Source: Comamonadaceae bacterium
GTDB lineage: Bacteria > Pseudomonadota > Gammaproteobacteria > Burkholderiales > Burkholderiaceae_C
Length of the DNA stretch: 35,299 bases
NCBI GenBank assembly: GCA_947454955.1
Contig: CANGLW010000022.1
Span: 1 to 35,299, forward strand
Direction of reading: 5' to 3'
Both the position numbers and the translations under genes were made by a program. The notes beneath the pieces are model-generated. The model had not been told where the DNA came from. It ran no database searches and worked only from the letters and a program-made list of their open reading frames with translations. Positions 15,343 to 24,238 of this stretch are shown one piece after another; position 1 is the first letter of the stretch; the number at the start of each line of letters is the position of its first letter.

Positions 15343-16608
15343 TCAGGCTTCAGCGGTGAAGACCGTGAGCACCCCGGTGTAGCCATAGAGGTGGTTGCGC
15401 GCGATTTCGCCACCTGCGAAAAAGCCCACCAGCGGCACATCGCCCAAAGCACGCCGCACAATTTGCAGCTCGGCACTCGGCCCGCCAAAGTGCGGGCCAC
15501 CCCGCCCAGAACAACTCACGTACACCGCGCCAGCCATGCGACGAGCCGGGTGCGGGGCAGCTTCGGCCTGGGTCGCGTCCAGCGCTTGCGCAGTGGCCAG
15601 GGGCAATTCTTCAGGTTCGAGCTCTTCGCGAATTTCAGCGCAAATGCGCATCAAGTCTGCGCGCGCGGCTTGCATGTTGCGCTGGCAAAACGCCAGCTCG
15701 GTGCCGTTGACCACCAGGTCCGCCACCGCCACACCGCGGCGTTGCGGGTCGAGCCCGACGATGTGGCGCACCATCACGTCCGAGCCGAAATTACCGGTGC
15801 GACCAATGAAAGCTTCGTCTTGGCCTTGCGTACTTGTGAGGCCCACCAAGGTAGCGCGCACTTTCTCCAACGCTTGTTGCGGTTGGTCGAGCGAGACTTT
15901 CAAATCATCCAGCAAGACATCCAGCGCGGGCTGGCCATCGAGCTTGAGCACCAGGTTGCGGTCAGCCTCGGTGATGGTGCGCGACTTGGAGACCGGCAAA
16001 CACCCTTGCGTGACGCGCGAGACCAGGGCCACCTCAGACCCAAAGGCCACGCCACTCAAGCCACCATGGAACACACCCTTGGACAAACCTTGGCCGCGGA
16101 TGAAGCCATCGCCCCCCACCGCGAACTGCACGCTGTCGCCACGGCTGGCAGACAAGCCACCGAACACATAACCGGTGTCGGTGCGCTCGGCCATTTCTTC
16201 AATCAACTCGGCCAAGTCGGGCGTGTGGCCGTCGGCGTGAATCAGTGCAGTGTGAGGCTCAAAGCCCAGGCCCAGCGGAGCCACGCCTGAGAACACGCGG
16301 TACTGGTCGGCGGGCAAGTCGCACAGCATGACGCTCAGGGCTGGCTCGTCAAAATACTCCACGTTGTTGGCGCACACCCCCACACCCACGGTGCCCACCC
16401 AGTCGGTCACCTCGGGCAGTTCGTTGCGCAGGTATTCAAGGATGTCTTGGGCTTGTGCGGCGTAATGGTCGGTGATGTAGAGCAGCGCCAGCGTGGGGTT
16501 GGTCGCGTAATCGGGCAAGGCGGTTTGCGCACGCAACTGCGCCACCACCAAGCCAGCGGCCATGGCCCACTGCGGGTGGGTGGCATGGGCGTGCGGAAAC
16601 AATTTCAT
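15343..16608 (-). CDS. FIST-domain sensory protein
   Basis: A 421-residue soluble protein with FIST N (about residues 20-210) and FIST C (about 225-400) domains. The first shows VGVCANNVEYFDEPALSVM and GYVFGGLSAS; the second ends in the typical VPLVGFFAGGEIARNHLYGYTGVL. FIST domains are thought to bind small ligands such as amino acids and often feed two-component or chemotaxis systems; this copy stands alone, with no kinase or diguanylate cyclase domain. I use the ATG at 16608 rather than an in-frame TTG two codons upstream. It follows the PhaM-like gene by seven bases, so the two may be cotranscribed. The ligand is unknown. Confidence 0.85.
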   Translation of the reverse strand: MKLFPHAHATHPQWAMAAGLVVAQLRAQTALPDYATNPTLALLYITDHYAAQAQDILEYLRNELPEVTDWVGTVGVGVCANNVEYFDEPALSVMLCDLPADQYRVFSGVAPLGLGFEPHTALIHADGHTPDLAELIEEMAERTDTGYVFGGLSASRGDSVQFAVGGDGFIRGQGLSKGVFHGGLSGVAFGSEVALVSRVTQGCLPVSKSRTITEADRNLVLKLDGQPALDVLLDDLKVSLDQPQQALEKVRATLVGLTSTQGQDEAFIGRTGNFGSDVMVRHIVGLDPQRRGVAVADLVVNGTELAFCQRNMQAARADLMRICAEIREELEPEELPLATAQALDATQAEAAPHPARRMAGAVYVSCSGRGGPHFGGPSAELQIVRRALGDVPLVGFFAGGEIARNHLYGYTGVLTVFTAEA

Positions 16609-16615
16609 GGGCAAT

Positions 16616-17329
16616 TTATGCGCTCTTTCGGGCTGCAGGCCTTTTGGCAGCTGGTTTCTTTGCTATTTTTTGAGTAGCTACTTTTTTAGGCGCTGATTTT
16701 TGAGTTGCCGCTTTTTTGACAGCCCCTGAAGCCTCGCCAACGCCAGAAGCTGATGCCTGCGCTTTGGTCACATCTTGCAAGGCCTGGCTGGCGATTTGCT
16801 GAAACTGCTGCGTGAGCGAGCCCCAAAGCTGCAAGGGGTCCAAGTTGGAGGTGGCCGGTTCTGCGGCCTTGGCCTGCTTTTTTTCCGCCTCTTGTTTGAC
16901 AGCTTGCGCTTCTTCTTTGGCCTGTTGGCGGGCCTTGGCTTGGTCTGCTTTGTCCTTGGCTTCTTGCTCGGCTTTTTGCTTGTCTTGTTGAGCTTGCTGA
17001 GTTTGTTGTGCTTGCGTGGCACCCGTGAAATCCGGGAACTGGAAAGCTTTGGCCATGGCGCTCATGTCCATGTTCATGCCCTTCAAGGTCGCCAGGGTCA
17101 TCTTCTGCACCTCCAGCGCCTGGATGGTGGCTTTGAGCGCGGTGGTGTTTTGCTCTAACCAGAACAGCACGGCCTTGAGGTCGGTGATGCGCTTTTCCAG
17201 CTCTTCGGGGTCGAGGGTGGGGGCCACCCAACTGCTCACACCCGGCATGGGGCTGCTGGTTCCCTTGGAGAGGTTTTGCAGAAAGTCAAAGCCCGGCACG
17301 AATTTGGCAAACGATGCAGCGTCGCTCAT
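16616..17329 (-). CDS. phaM: PhaM-like polyhydroxyalkanoate granule regulatory protein
   Basis: A 237-residue protein resembling PhaM of Ralstonia, which binds PHA synthase and DNA and governs granule number and segregation. The conserved N-terminal part shows FVPGFDFLQNL and DPEELEKRITDLKAVLFWLEQN. The centre (about residues 100-165) is a Gln/Lys/Glu/Ala-rich coiled coil. The C-terminal tail is Lys-Ala-Pro rich like histone H1 and fits DNA binding. The ATG at 17329 has a strong AGAGGAG ribosome site; the frame is open nine codons further. The tail contains a short internal duplication (ATQKSAPKKV, ATQKIAKKPA) and one copy of the 17-bp GCTAC repeat. No other PHA gene is in the window. Confidence 0.85.
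   Translation of the reverse strand: MSDAASFAKFVPGFDFLQNLSKGTSSPMPGVSSWVAPTLDPEELEKRITDLKAVLFWLEQNTTALKATIQALEVQKMTLATLKGMNMDMSAMAKAFQFPDFTGATQAQQTQQAQQDKQKAEQEAKDKADQAKARQQAKEEAQAVKQEAEKKQAKAAEPATSNLDPLQLWGSLTQQFQQIASQALQDVTKAQASASGVGEASGAVKKAATQKSAPKKVATQKIAKKPAAKRPAARKSA
16662..16678. repeat. 17-bp GCTAY-N7-RNAGC repeat, copy 2 (inside phaM)
   Basis: On the minus strand GCTACTCAAAAAATAGC, read in frame as Ala-Thr-Gln-Lys-Ile-Ala. The same Ala-Thr-x-x-Ile-Ala reading is found in senC and the DUF3108 gene. Confidence 0.55.
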
Positions 17330-17388
17330 GGTCACTCCTCTGAAGCAGTCACTCAAGCTTAACGCATGGGACCCCTCAAGAGGTGACT

Positions 17389-18375
17389 TTACTCAACCTT
17401 GCCGATGCGCTGCACCACCGCGGCCATGATTTTGGCGTCTTGCAGCACAAAGCGCTCGAACTCCGGCGCGTCTTGGTATTGAAAGCTGCTGCCCGCCGAG
17501 GCCAGGGCCTGCTTGGCGCGGGGGTCTTCCACCGCCGCTTTGGCGGCAGCGCGCAACCTGGCCACCACCGGCTCGGGCGTGCCCGCGGGCACAAACATGC
17601 CGGACCACTGCGAATAGGTGATGGGCAAGCCCAGCTCTTTGAGGCTGGGCACCTCGGGCAAGGCGCTCAAGCGGCCTTCGCCCCAATGCGCCAGCGCGCG
17701 CAATTTGCCTGCTTTGATTTGCTGCACCACGCTGGACGGGCCCGTGGAGACCGCATCCACCTGACCGGCCAACACCGCCATGATGGCCGGGCCAGCGCCG
17801 GTGTAAGGCACGTGCAGCATGAAGGTGTTGGTGCTGGCCTTGAGCTGCTCCATGGGCACGTGCATGGTGCCGTAGTTGCCCGAGGAACCAAAGGTCACCG
17901 CGCCCGGGTTGGCCTTGGCATGCGCCAAAAACTCGGCCAAAGTTTTCCACGGACTCTCGGCACGCACCACCAAGACCGTGGGGTCAGCGGTGAAGCGGGC
18001 CACCGGCTTGAGTTGGTCCAGCGTGAACATGGGGGCGCGCTTGAGCACCTTGTCAGCCTCAGGCAAGACCACCACCGATGAGAGCGCCATCAGCACGTTG
18101 TAGCCATCGGCCTTGGCCTTGGCCACCTGGGCCATGCCGATGCCGCCACCCGCACCGCCTTTGTTCTCCACCACCATGGACTGCTTGAGCGCGCGGCCCA
18201 TGGCCTCTGCCACCGGGCGACCCACCGTGTCAGCCACCCCGCCAGGCGGGAAAGGCACCAGCATGGTGACCGGACGGGCCGGGTACTCGTCTTGGGCCTG
18301 GGCTATCCAGGGCATCAGCCCTAAACCAGCAGCTTGCGCGGTGGCGAGAAAACGGCGGCGTGAGACGTCATGCAT
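17389..18375 (-). CDS. Bug-family periplasmic solute receptor (tripartite tricarboxylate transporter type)
   Basis: A 328-residue extracytoplasmic receptor of the Bug family. It begins with an Arg-Arg-Arg-Phe-Leu signal resembling a Tat signal and a cleavage site near residue 28. The mature start YPARPVTMLVPFPPGG is the family hallmark and contributes to carboxylate binding; PYTGAGPAIMAVLAGQVDA follows in mid-protein. The ATG at 18375 has GGAAGG upstream. No TctA/TctB membrane partner is present, which is common for this expanded family in Burkholderiales. It lies 19 bases downstream of an FAH-family hydrolase, so the pair probably serves uptake and breakdown of an organic acid; the acid is not known. 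Confidence 0.93.
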   Translation of the reverse strand: MHDVSRRRFLATAQAAGLGLMPWIAQAQDEYPARPVTMLVPFPPGGVADTVGRPVAEAMGRALKQSMVVENKGGAGGGIGMAQVAKAKADGYNVLMALSSVVVLPEADKVLKRAPMFTLDQLKPVARFTADPTVLVVRAESPWKTLAEFLAHAKANPGAVTFGSSGNYGTMHVPMEQLKASTNTFMLHVPYTGAGPAIMAVLAGQVDAVSTGPSSVVQQIKAGKLRALAHWGEGRLSALPEVPSLKELGLPITYSQWSGMFVPAGTPEPVVARLRAAAKAAVEDPRAKQALASAGSSFQYQDAPEFERFVLQDAKIMAAVVQRIGKVE

Positions 18376-18394
18376 GGCGATGCCTTCCAAGACT

Positions 18395-19273
18395 TTAGAT
18401 TTCTTCAACCGGGTTGTTCAACTCGCCCAGGCCCGAGATGGCCACGCGCACCACGTCACCGTGACGCAAGAACTTGGGCGGGTTGAAACCCACACCCACA
18501 CCCACCGAGGTGCCGGTGGCGATGATGTCGCCGGGCAGCAAGGTCATGCCCATGGACATGGTTTCGATCAAGGTGGGCACGTCAAAAATGAGTTGCGAGA
18601 TGTGGGCGTTTTGGCGCTGCTCGCCGTTGACCCAGGTCTGCATGGTCATGTCGGTGGGGGCCTCGTCGCGCGAGGTCATCCAGGGGCCCAATGGGCAGAA
18701 ACCGTCGAGCGATTTACCCAAGAACCACTGCGCGTGGTTCTTCTGCATGTCGCGGGCGGTCACGTCGTTCAAGGCGACAAAGCCCCACACATGGTTCATG
18801 GCATTGGCTTTGCTCACGCCTTGGCACACCGAGCCGATCACCACGCCAATTTCACCCTCGTAGTCCACCGAGGTGGTTTGTTTGGGGTTGAAACGGATCG
18901 GGTCGGTCGGGCCAGACAGGGTGTGGGTGGCCTTGGTGAAAATTTGCGGGAAAGCGGGAATGGCCGAAGCGCCCGAGGTGGCGTTGAAGCCAGACTTGTC
19001 GAACTCCAGGGCGTGCTCGTGGTAGTTCTTGCCCACGGCAAAGGGGTTGCGCAAAAACGCGGTCAGGGGCGAGAGGAATTTCACCGAGCCCAGGGGCACA
19101 CGCTGTGTGACTGCCGCTTGCACGGTGGCCGCGGGAATGTTGTTCTGGATGATGTTGAGAACAGGGTTGGCGTGCGCGGCCAACTCACCACCCACCAGGG
19201 CGACTTGCCCAGCGGCTTCGTCCACCAAAGCCAAATGCGTGGCACCAGCCAACGAGATGCGTGCGATTTTCAT
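18395..19273 (-). CDS. Fumarylacetoacetate hydrolase (FAH) family protein
   Basis: A 292-residue FAH-superfamily enzyme. Metal ligands are visible in the DYEGEIGVVIG stretch (Glu-x-Glu), with FVALNDVTARDMQ after it, a GKSLDGFCPLGPW loop, and GDIIATGTSVGVG near the C-terminus. Family members cleave or decarboxylate oxo acids, for example acylpyruvates, 2-keto-3-deoxy sugar acids or homoprotocatechuate intermediates. The sequence does not by itself choose among these. It is the first gene of a unit with the Bug receptor. A 74-base gap separates it from the copper chaperone gene upstream on the same strand. Confidence 0.9.
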   Translation of the reverse strand: MKIARISLAGATHLALVDEAAGQVALVGGELAAHANPVLNIIQNNIPAATVQAAVTQRVPLGSVKFLSPLTAFLRNPFAVGKNYHEHALEFDKSGFNATSGASAIPAFPQIFTKATHTLSGPTDPIRFNPKQTTSVDYEGEIGVVIGSVCQGVSKANAMNHVWGFVALNDVTARDMQKNHAQWFLGKSLDGFCPLGPWMTSRDEAPTDMTMQTWVNGEQRQNAHISQLIFDVPTLIETMSMGMTLLPGDIIATGTSVGVGVGFNPPKFLRHGDVVRVAISGLGELNNPVEEI

Positions 19274-19347
19274 GAGAACTCCAAAACAAAACTGCTTGGG
19301 AGTGTAGGTCTCGCACGCACCTGCACAGGTGCGTAGCTCTACTTAGC

Positions 19348-19830
19348 TCAGTGTTTGTGCTGGCTGTGGTCCATGCCGGGCGTGCCCGATGGCATGGTGC
19401 CAGGGGCGCGGATGGCCACGGGCAAGGCGATCTCCACCTTGCTTTGCACACCTTTGGGGTCTTTGAACACCAGGGTCAGGGGCACGGTGGTGTCTTTAAG
19501 CAAAGGCGTTTTGAGGTTCATCAGCATCACGTGGTAGCCACCTGGCTTGAGCTCCACGGTTTGGCCGGCGGGCAAATCCAGCGCGCTCACTGCGCGCATG
19601 CGCATCACATCGCCTTCCATTTTCATTTCATGCACCTCAGACACACCGGCCACCGGGGAAGACACCGACAGCAGCTGCAACCTTTCTTTGGCGGTGATCT
19701 TCATGAAAGCACCGGTGGCCTGCTGGCCCTGCACCGAGGGGCGCGCCCAGGCGTCTTTGACTTCAACGTTTTGGGCTTGCGCCAAACCCAGAGCAAACAT
19801 GAGGGCTGAGAGGGTGAAGATGTTTTTCAT
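19348..19830 (-). CDS. Periplasmic copper chaperone PCu(A)C
   Basis: A 160-residue exported protein of the PCu(A)C family, which hands Cu(I) to cytochrome c oxidase and other cuproenzymes. Signal peptide of about 19 residues. The H-x-M, M and H-x-M ligand pattern is visible: VHEMKMEGDVMRM near residue 65-80 and GGYHVMLMNLK near residue 100. The C-terminus is rich in His and Met (MDHSQHKH), a likely extra copper site. I start at the ATG at 19830; a TTG two codons earlier is possible. The ribosome site is weak. It ends the DUF2946-TonB-YcnI-PCu(A)C operon, following the YcnI-like gene by 15 bases. Confidence 0.93.
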   Translation of the reverse strand: MKNIFTLSALMFALGLAQAQNVEVKDAWARPSVQGQQATGAFMKITAKERLQLLSVSSPVAGVSEVHEMKMEGDVMRMRAVSALDLPAGQTVELKPGGYHVMLMNLKTPLLKDTTVPLTLVFKDPKGVQSKVEIALPVAIRAPGTMPSGTPGMDHSQHKH

Positions 19831-19845
19831 GGTCAATTTTGGTGG

Positions 19846-20373
19846 TCAATGGTGGTGAACCGTGTTGGAAGGAATCACGTCGAGCAAAGCGGCGGGGGCT
19901 TTCATGCCTTTGGTGCTGGTGCCATTGCCAGGCACCTCGGCCCAATCGGTGGCACCTTGGTCGCAAGTTTGCAGCACCTTGAACCACAGGGGGCCGCCCT
20001 GCACCGCCAGCTGCCCGCGCAGCACAAACTCATCGTACCAAGCATCGGGCAAGGCGTGTTCGGGTGAGGTGGCGGTCCAGGTGATCTCCACCACATCATC
20101 GGTGATGGTTTTGCCATGGCTCACATAAGGCTTAGCCAGTGTTTCGCTTCGCACACTCAACTTCCAGCCGGTTTTGGGCATGGGCTTGGCGCCTTGAAAA
20201 CCTGCGGGCAAGCTCACGCGGATGCCGGTGGTGGGCCGCCCATCGCAGCCATGGCCCACACGAAAAGCAGCGCGGTAGGAGGTGTTGGCCAAAGCCACGG
20301 GCTCGGCCAGCACCACATGGGCTTGCGCTGCTGCGCTCAAACAGCTCAAGGCCAGGGTGATGATGTGTTTCAT
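19846..20373 (-). CDS. YcnI-like (DUF1775) copper-binding protein
   Basis: A 175-residue exported protein. Signal cleavage after Ala-Gln-Ala would leave His19 as the new N-terminus, as in YcnI proteins where the amino-terminal His helps form a copper site. The family's YRAAFRVGHGCDG and SLPAGFQGAKPMPKTGW stretches are present, with a TWTATSPEHALPD segment in mid-protein. A short His tail (HHH) ends it. No C-terminal membrane anchor is seen, unlike Gram-positive YcnI. I choose the ATG at 20373, since homology starts there; the frame is open 15 codons more and would overlap the receptor gene. Probably holds or passes copper in the periplasm. Confidence 0.88.
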   Translation of the reverse strand: MKHIITLALSCLSAAAQAHVVLAEPVALANTSYRAAFRVGHGCDGRPTTGIRVSLPAGFQGAKPMPKTGWKLSVRSETLAKPYVSHGKTITDDVVEITWTATSPEHALPDAWYDEFVLRGQLAVQGGPLWFKVLQTCDQGATDWAEVPGNGTSTKGMKAPAALLDVIPSNTVHHH

Positions 20374-20414
20374 GTGTTGTCTTTCATTCAATCGGTGAAT
20401 TCGATGGGGTGAAT

Positions 20415-22814
20415 TCAATGGGTGTATTTCAGCTCAAAGGTGTAATTGCGCTGCGGGTAGGGGTGGAAGTTCCAGTACTGGTAGCTGTTGAGGTTGTCGA
20501 TCGCAAATGACGCGGTCCAGTGCTTGTCAACCTTGTAGCGCGCGCGGATGTCGGTGGTGAAGTACTCGCTCACGCCCATGTAGGTGTAGCCGTAAATATC
20601 GGCGTTGTTGAGCGTGCGAAACTGCGGACCGCTGTAACGCGCGCCCACGGCCACGTTCCAACGCTCGTCCACCTTGTAATTGGCCAATGCACTGGCGCGC
20701 CAAGTGGGGATGTTGGGCTGCATTTTGCCGATGGTGTCGCCCACACTGGCCACGTAGCCGGTGTTGTCCACAATTTTCGAGTCGGCATAGGTGATGCTGC
20801 CCCACAGGTCCAAGCCGCGGGTGAACACATCAAAACCGCTGTAGGCCAACTCCAAACCTTTGGTCAGAATGCGGTCCACGTTGGAGATGCGGCTGATGGT
20901 GCCGCCGTTGTCCAGAAAAGTGATCTGGCTGTAGATCGAATCTTTGGTTTCTTCAGCGAAGAAGGTGACCCGCAGCAAACCGCTACCGGTGTCTTTTTCC
21001 ATCGAGAGTTCGGTGGTCCAGGACTTCTCGGGCTTGAGGTTGGGGTCGTTCACAAATTGCGAATTGGCGTTGGTGGTCGCGCCATACAACTCACTCAAGG
21101 TGGGCATGCGCACCGCGCGACCTAAGGAGGCTTTGAGCACCGTGTCCTCACGCCATTGGTTAGACATAGCAGCCTTGGGCGAGAGGTAAAACTCTTCACG
21201 TCGCTCAAAGTTGTAAGAGGTTGAGGACGCCGCATTGCTGGTGCCAGACGCAATGTCGGTGCGCCCGTCAAACACCGACCACTGCTCCGCACGCAAACCC
21301 AGCACCGACTTCCATCTCGGGGCGAAGGACCAGGTGTCTTGCGCAAAGGCGCTGAGCAAGTTCGACTTGCCCGCAAAGGCGTTGTTCAACACACCCGCGC
21401 TGCCTGAGATCCAGTTGTCGGTGTTGTTGACGCGGTAGTTCAAATTGCCCTGGTCTTGTTGCAAGCCCATGTCCACCACGTGCTGAGCATGTTCAGGCCG
21501 CCAAGTGCCTTTCAAAGCCAAGGTGTTCCAACCCGAGCCTTTACCGCTGGCGATCGTGCCTGCACCGCCCGAGAGCGCACCGGGCAAAGGGTTGCTGCTG
21601 GTGTTGGTCGCGCCGTTGTTGCGACGTTCGTCTTTGACGTAGTCGTACAAGCTGGCAGCCAGTTCCCAGTCCCACACGCCCTGGGTGTTGGTTTTGAGCG
21701 AGAGGCCGTGCATGGCGTGCAGCAACTGCTCGTTGCTCAGCGCAAAGTCAGTGCCTGTCAAAGCGCTGTAGTTGTTACCGCTGATGCTGTAAGAGCCGCT
21801 GTAAATGGGTTGCCCAGCCGCATTGCGCAGGTAGGTGGTGGGGCGATTCTCGGAAGCGTTTTGCCACAGGCCCAATTGGTAAGTGGCTTTCAGGGTGGAT
21901 GACACGTCGTAGGCCAGTTTGAGTTTGGTCTGGTCTTGGATGGTGTGGTACTGCGTGCCTGAGCCCAACACATAGATGGGCGCGCCACTGGTGTTGCGGT
22001 CAGGCATGGCGCCTGTCACATTGCCGTTGGTGGTGGTCAAGGTCGAGGTGGAGGGCGTGACCGTTTTGAAGGTCAAAGGCTGCCCATTGCTGTCGGTGCG
22101 TGAGCCCGCCAAAAACCAAGACCAGTCGCCGCTCTTGTTGCCCAAGGTGAACGCGCCTTGGCTGCCGCCATAGGTCTCGTTGGTGTTGTACATCGAGAAG
22201 GGCTGGATGTTGTGTTGCAGCTTGACCGTGGCTTGGAACGCTTGGGGCATGCGCGTCACATAGTCCACCACCGCACCGACCGAGTTGCCCGGGTAGGCGG
22301 CCGAGAAGGGGCCGTACATCACATCGACCCGCTCGATCTCTTCGGGGCTGACCATGTTCCAGCGCGGTGCGTAGCTCAGCGTGCTCACGCCTGAGCCCAG
22401 CAGGTTCGACAAGGGAATGCCATCGGCAAACACCATGGAGCGCGGGCTGTTGCTGGTGCCCGAGGCCCGGCTGGAAAGCATGGCGTGGTTGTAGTCCCCG
22501 ATGTAGCGCTTGCGCACCAAGAGGCTGGGGAAGTAGCGCAGCGCGTCTTCGCTGTCATAAGCCGCCACGGTGTTGTCGATCTGCTCGCGCGTCACGCCTT
22601 CGATGGTGGTGGGAATGTGGGTGGGCAGCGAGGTGGGTTGGCCGCTGCTGACGGTCACGACGCCCAGCGATTTCACAGGGGCTGAAGTTGCCGTTGGAGT
22701 GACCGTTTGAGTGACCGTTTGAGTTGCGGTTTGCGTGGCTGTTTGAGCTGCAACCTGCGAGGCCAGTTGAAAATAAACCATGGCCATTGCCAAGGCAAAA
22801 GGAGAACGATGCAT
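20415..22814 (-). CDS. TonB-dependent outer-membrane receptor, probably for copper or a copper complex
   Basis: A 799-residue TonB-dependent receptor. After a signal peptide comes a linker of five four-residue Gln-Thr-x-Thr repeats (about residues 24-43), then the plug: EDALRYFPSLLVRKRYIGD, SRASGT, VFADGIPL and EEIERVDVMYGPFSAAYPGNSVGAVV. The 22-strand barrel fills the rest and ends in NYTFELKYTH. A clear TonB box is not obvious; the VVTVSSG stretch after the linker is the candidate. Substrate is inferred from neighbours: DUF2946 upstream, YcnI-like and PCu(A)C downstream, a grouping that points to copper acquisition. The ribosome site is weak. Confidence 0.9.
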   Translation of the reverse strand: MHRSPFALAMAMVYFQLASQVAAQTATQTATQTVTQTVTPTATSAPVKSLGVVTVSSGQPTSLPTHIPTTIEGVTREQIDNTVAAYDSEDALRYFPSLLVRKRYIGDYNHAMLSSRASGTSNSPRSMVFADGIPLSNLLGSGVSTLSYAPRWNMVSPEEIERVDVMYGPFSAAYPGNSVGAVVDYVTRMPQAFQATVKLQHNIQPFSMYNTNETYGGSQGAFTLGNKSGDWSWFLAGSRTDSNGQPLTFKTVTPSTSTLTTTNGNVTGAMPDRNTSGAPIYVLGSGTQYHTIQDQTKLKLAYDVSSTLKATYQLGLWQNASENRPTTYLRNAAGQPIYSGSYSISGNNYSALTGTDFALSNEQLLHAMHGLSLKTNTQGVWDWELAASLYDYVKDERRNNGATNTSSNPLPGALSGGAGTIASGKGSGWNTLALKGTWRPEHAQHVVDMGLQQDQGNLNYRVNNTDNWISGSAGVLNNAFAGKSNLLSAFAQDTWSFAPRWKSVLGLRAEQWSVFDGRTDIASGTSNAASSTSYNFERREEFYLSPKAAMSNQWREDTVLKASLGRAVRMPTLSELYGATTNANSQFVNDPNLKPEKSWTTELSMEKDTGSGLLRVTFFAEETKDSIYSQITFLDNGGTISRISNVDRILTKGLELAYSGFDVFTRGLDLWGSITYADSKIVDNTGYVASVGDTIGKMQPNIPTWRASALANYKVDERWNVAVGARYSGPQFRTLNNADIYGYTYMGVSEYFTTDIRARYKVDKHWTASFAIDNLNSYQYWNFHPYPQRNYTFELKYTH
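22687..22746. repeat. Five tandem 12-bp units in the receptor linker
   Basis: Five 12-bp units in tandem, two of them identical (GTGACCGTTTGA at 22699-22710 and 22711-22722) and three diverged. They encode Gln/Pro-Thr-x-Thr tetrapeptides between the signal peptide and plug of the TonB receptor. Change in unit number would alter linker length without shifting the frame. Confidence 0.75.
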
Positions 22815-22867
22815 GTAAATCTCTGAAGAAAAAACACAACGCAGGTCAATGAATCATTGACGATGAC

Positions 22868-22884
22868 GCTATCAATTCAGGAGC
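22868..22884. repeat. 17-bp GCTAY-N7-RNAGC repeat, copy 3 (intergenic)
   Basis: GCTATCAATTCAGGAGC lies in the 101-base gap between the TonB receptor start and the DUF2946 stop. It is the only copy found outside a gene and closely resembles copy 1 (GCTATCAA... GAGC). Confidence 0.4.
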
Positions 22885-22915
22885 CACCAAAAGGCAAGCG
22901 CCTGAGACAGTTTTT

Positions 22916-23314
22916 TCAGAGAGCAGGTGGGCCGCGTGGCGGCAAAGGGGCGGCTGTGCGTGCCGCGATATGCGCTGCAGGCACAGGCTGCAGGGCGTAA
23001 GACAAAGCCAGTTGCACAGCTGGCAGGCTTCGCGCCACTGGCGGTGGGGCAGAGACCGTGCCACACAGCGGGCAGTCCAAGCTGGTGTGCAGCTGGCCTT
23101 TGAGCTGGGTGCCCAGCTTGGGGTCTTGCAGGTCCAGGGCCTGCTGGCTGCCGTCCATGGCGGTGACGAGCATTTTCATGCTGCCCATGCCGGTGCACAG
23201 CAGCTCAGCACCCTGGGGTTTGAGCAGGGGCGAGGCCATGGCCACCCCCACCGACGCGACAAACCACACCAAGAGCAACTTGGTGAGGAAGTGAGCGCGA
23301 CGCAGAAGGTCCAT
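22916..23314 (-). CDS. DUF2946 family small exported protein
   Basis: A 132-residue protein with one N-terminal hydrophobic segment (about residues 10-28). The DUF2946 pattern is visible: a [10 protein letters not shown] stretch near residue 40, the metal-like DCPLC motif near residue 80 and an ending [15 protein letters not shown]. Family members occur beside TonB receptors and copper genes; the Cys-Pro-x-Cys pair and Met residues suggest copper binding, which is inference. It starts 23 bases after the crotonase-family gene and leads the copper operon, separated by about 100 bases from the receptor gene. Confidence 0.85.
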   Translation of the reverse strand: MDLLRRAHFLTKLLLVWFVASVGVAMASPLLKPQGAELLCTGMGSMKMLVTAMDGSQQALDLQDPKLGTQLKGQLHTSLDCPLCGTVSAPPPVARSLPAVQLALSYALQPVPAAHIAARTAAPLPPRGPPAL

Positions 23315-23337
23315 GGCGTGATTATCTCAAAACATGA

Positions 23338-24135
23338 TCATTCAAATTTGGGTGCGCGTTTGCCTTGCAACGAGGCCACGCCCTCGCGCACATCGGGGCC
23401 AGCAAAGCCCATGAACTCCAGGGCCAGCGAGGTGTCAAAGGTCGGGCCGGCTTGGCGCAGCCAGTTGTTCAAGGCGTACTTGGTCCAGCGGATGGCGGTT
23501 TGGCTGCCGTTAGCCAGGCGGTCGGCCACCTCGTAGGCTTTGTTGAACAGCTCGGCCTCGTCCACCACCAAGGACACCAAGCCAATGTCGTGCGCTTCTT
23601 GGCCGCTCAAGGGCTCGCACAGCATCAGGTGGTACTTGGCCTTGGCCATGCTGCACAACAGCGGCCAGACAATGGCGGCGTGGTCGCCCGCAGCCACGCC
23701 CAGGCGGGTGTGGCCATCGACAATCTTGGCGGTTTTGCTGGCGATCGAGATGTCAGCCAGCAAGCCGGCCACCAGCCCCGCGCCCACAGCCGGGCCGTGC
23801 ATGGCGCTGACAATCGGTGTGTCGCAGTTCACGATGTTGTAGACCAGGTCGCGCGCCTCGCGCCACACACGGCTGCGCACCGCAAAGTCGGTGCTCATGT
23901 CTTGCACCAGGCCCAAATCGCCGCCGCCTGAAAAACCCAAACCTTCACCACGCAGCACGGCCACGCGCACCGATTCGTCACGCCCCACATCGCGCCAGAT
24001 TTCGGTGAGCTCGCGGTGGCCGTTGTGGTCGGCGGTGGGCAGCTTGCCGTTGAGCGCACGCATTTGAATGTCGAGCACGCAGTTGTTGGGGCCGCGGCGG
24101 GTGATGGCCAGGGTTTGGTAGTGGTCGTAGTTCAT
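23338..24135 (-). CDS. Enoyl-CoA hydratase/isomerase (crotonase) family protein
   Basis: A 265-residue crotonase-fold protein. The oxyanion-hole regions are visible: [14 protein letters not shown] near residue 65 and [22 protein letters not shown] near residue 110. The first catalytic Glu of classical hydratases (in the QPE position) appears to be His here, within [19 protein letters not shown]; a branch of the family has this GDHAA pattern, so the reaction may differ from hydration. The ATG at 24135 has a GGAG ribosome site; the frame is open 40 codons upstream without similarity. It lies just upstream of the copper operon, with no functional link that I can see. Confidence 0.88.
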   Translation of the reverse strand: MNYDHYQTLAITRRGPNNCVLDIQMRALNGKLPTADHNGHRELTEIWRDVGRDESVRVAVLRGEGLGFSGGGDLGLVQDMSTDFAVRSRVWREARDLVYNIVNCDTPIVSAMHGPAVGAGLVAGLLADISIASKTAKIVDGHTRLGVAAGDHAAIVWPLLCSMAKAKYHLMLCEPLSGQEAHDIGLVSLVVDEAELFNKAYEVADRLANGSQTAIRWTKYALNNWLRQAGPTFDTSLALEFMGFAGPDVREGVASLQGKRAPKFE

Positions 24136-24238
24136 GAGGTCTCCAGTTTTTTGTGGGTCTTGCCAGCCAAGTATTTTGACGGCAATCAACACAGGCACGC
24201 GGCTGCGCTTGCAAGATAGGCCCCACAGGAGAGCAACC

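Noticed and set aside
18113-19336. 407-residue plus-strand frame opposite the Bug and FAH genes
   Set aside because: His/Gly-rich shadow that spans two well-supported genes.
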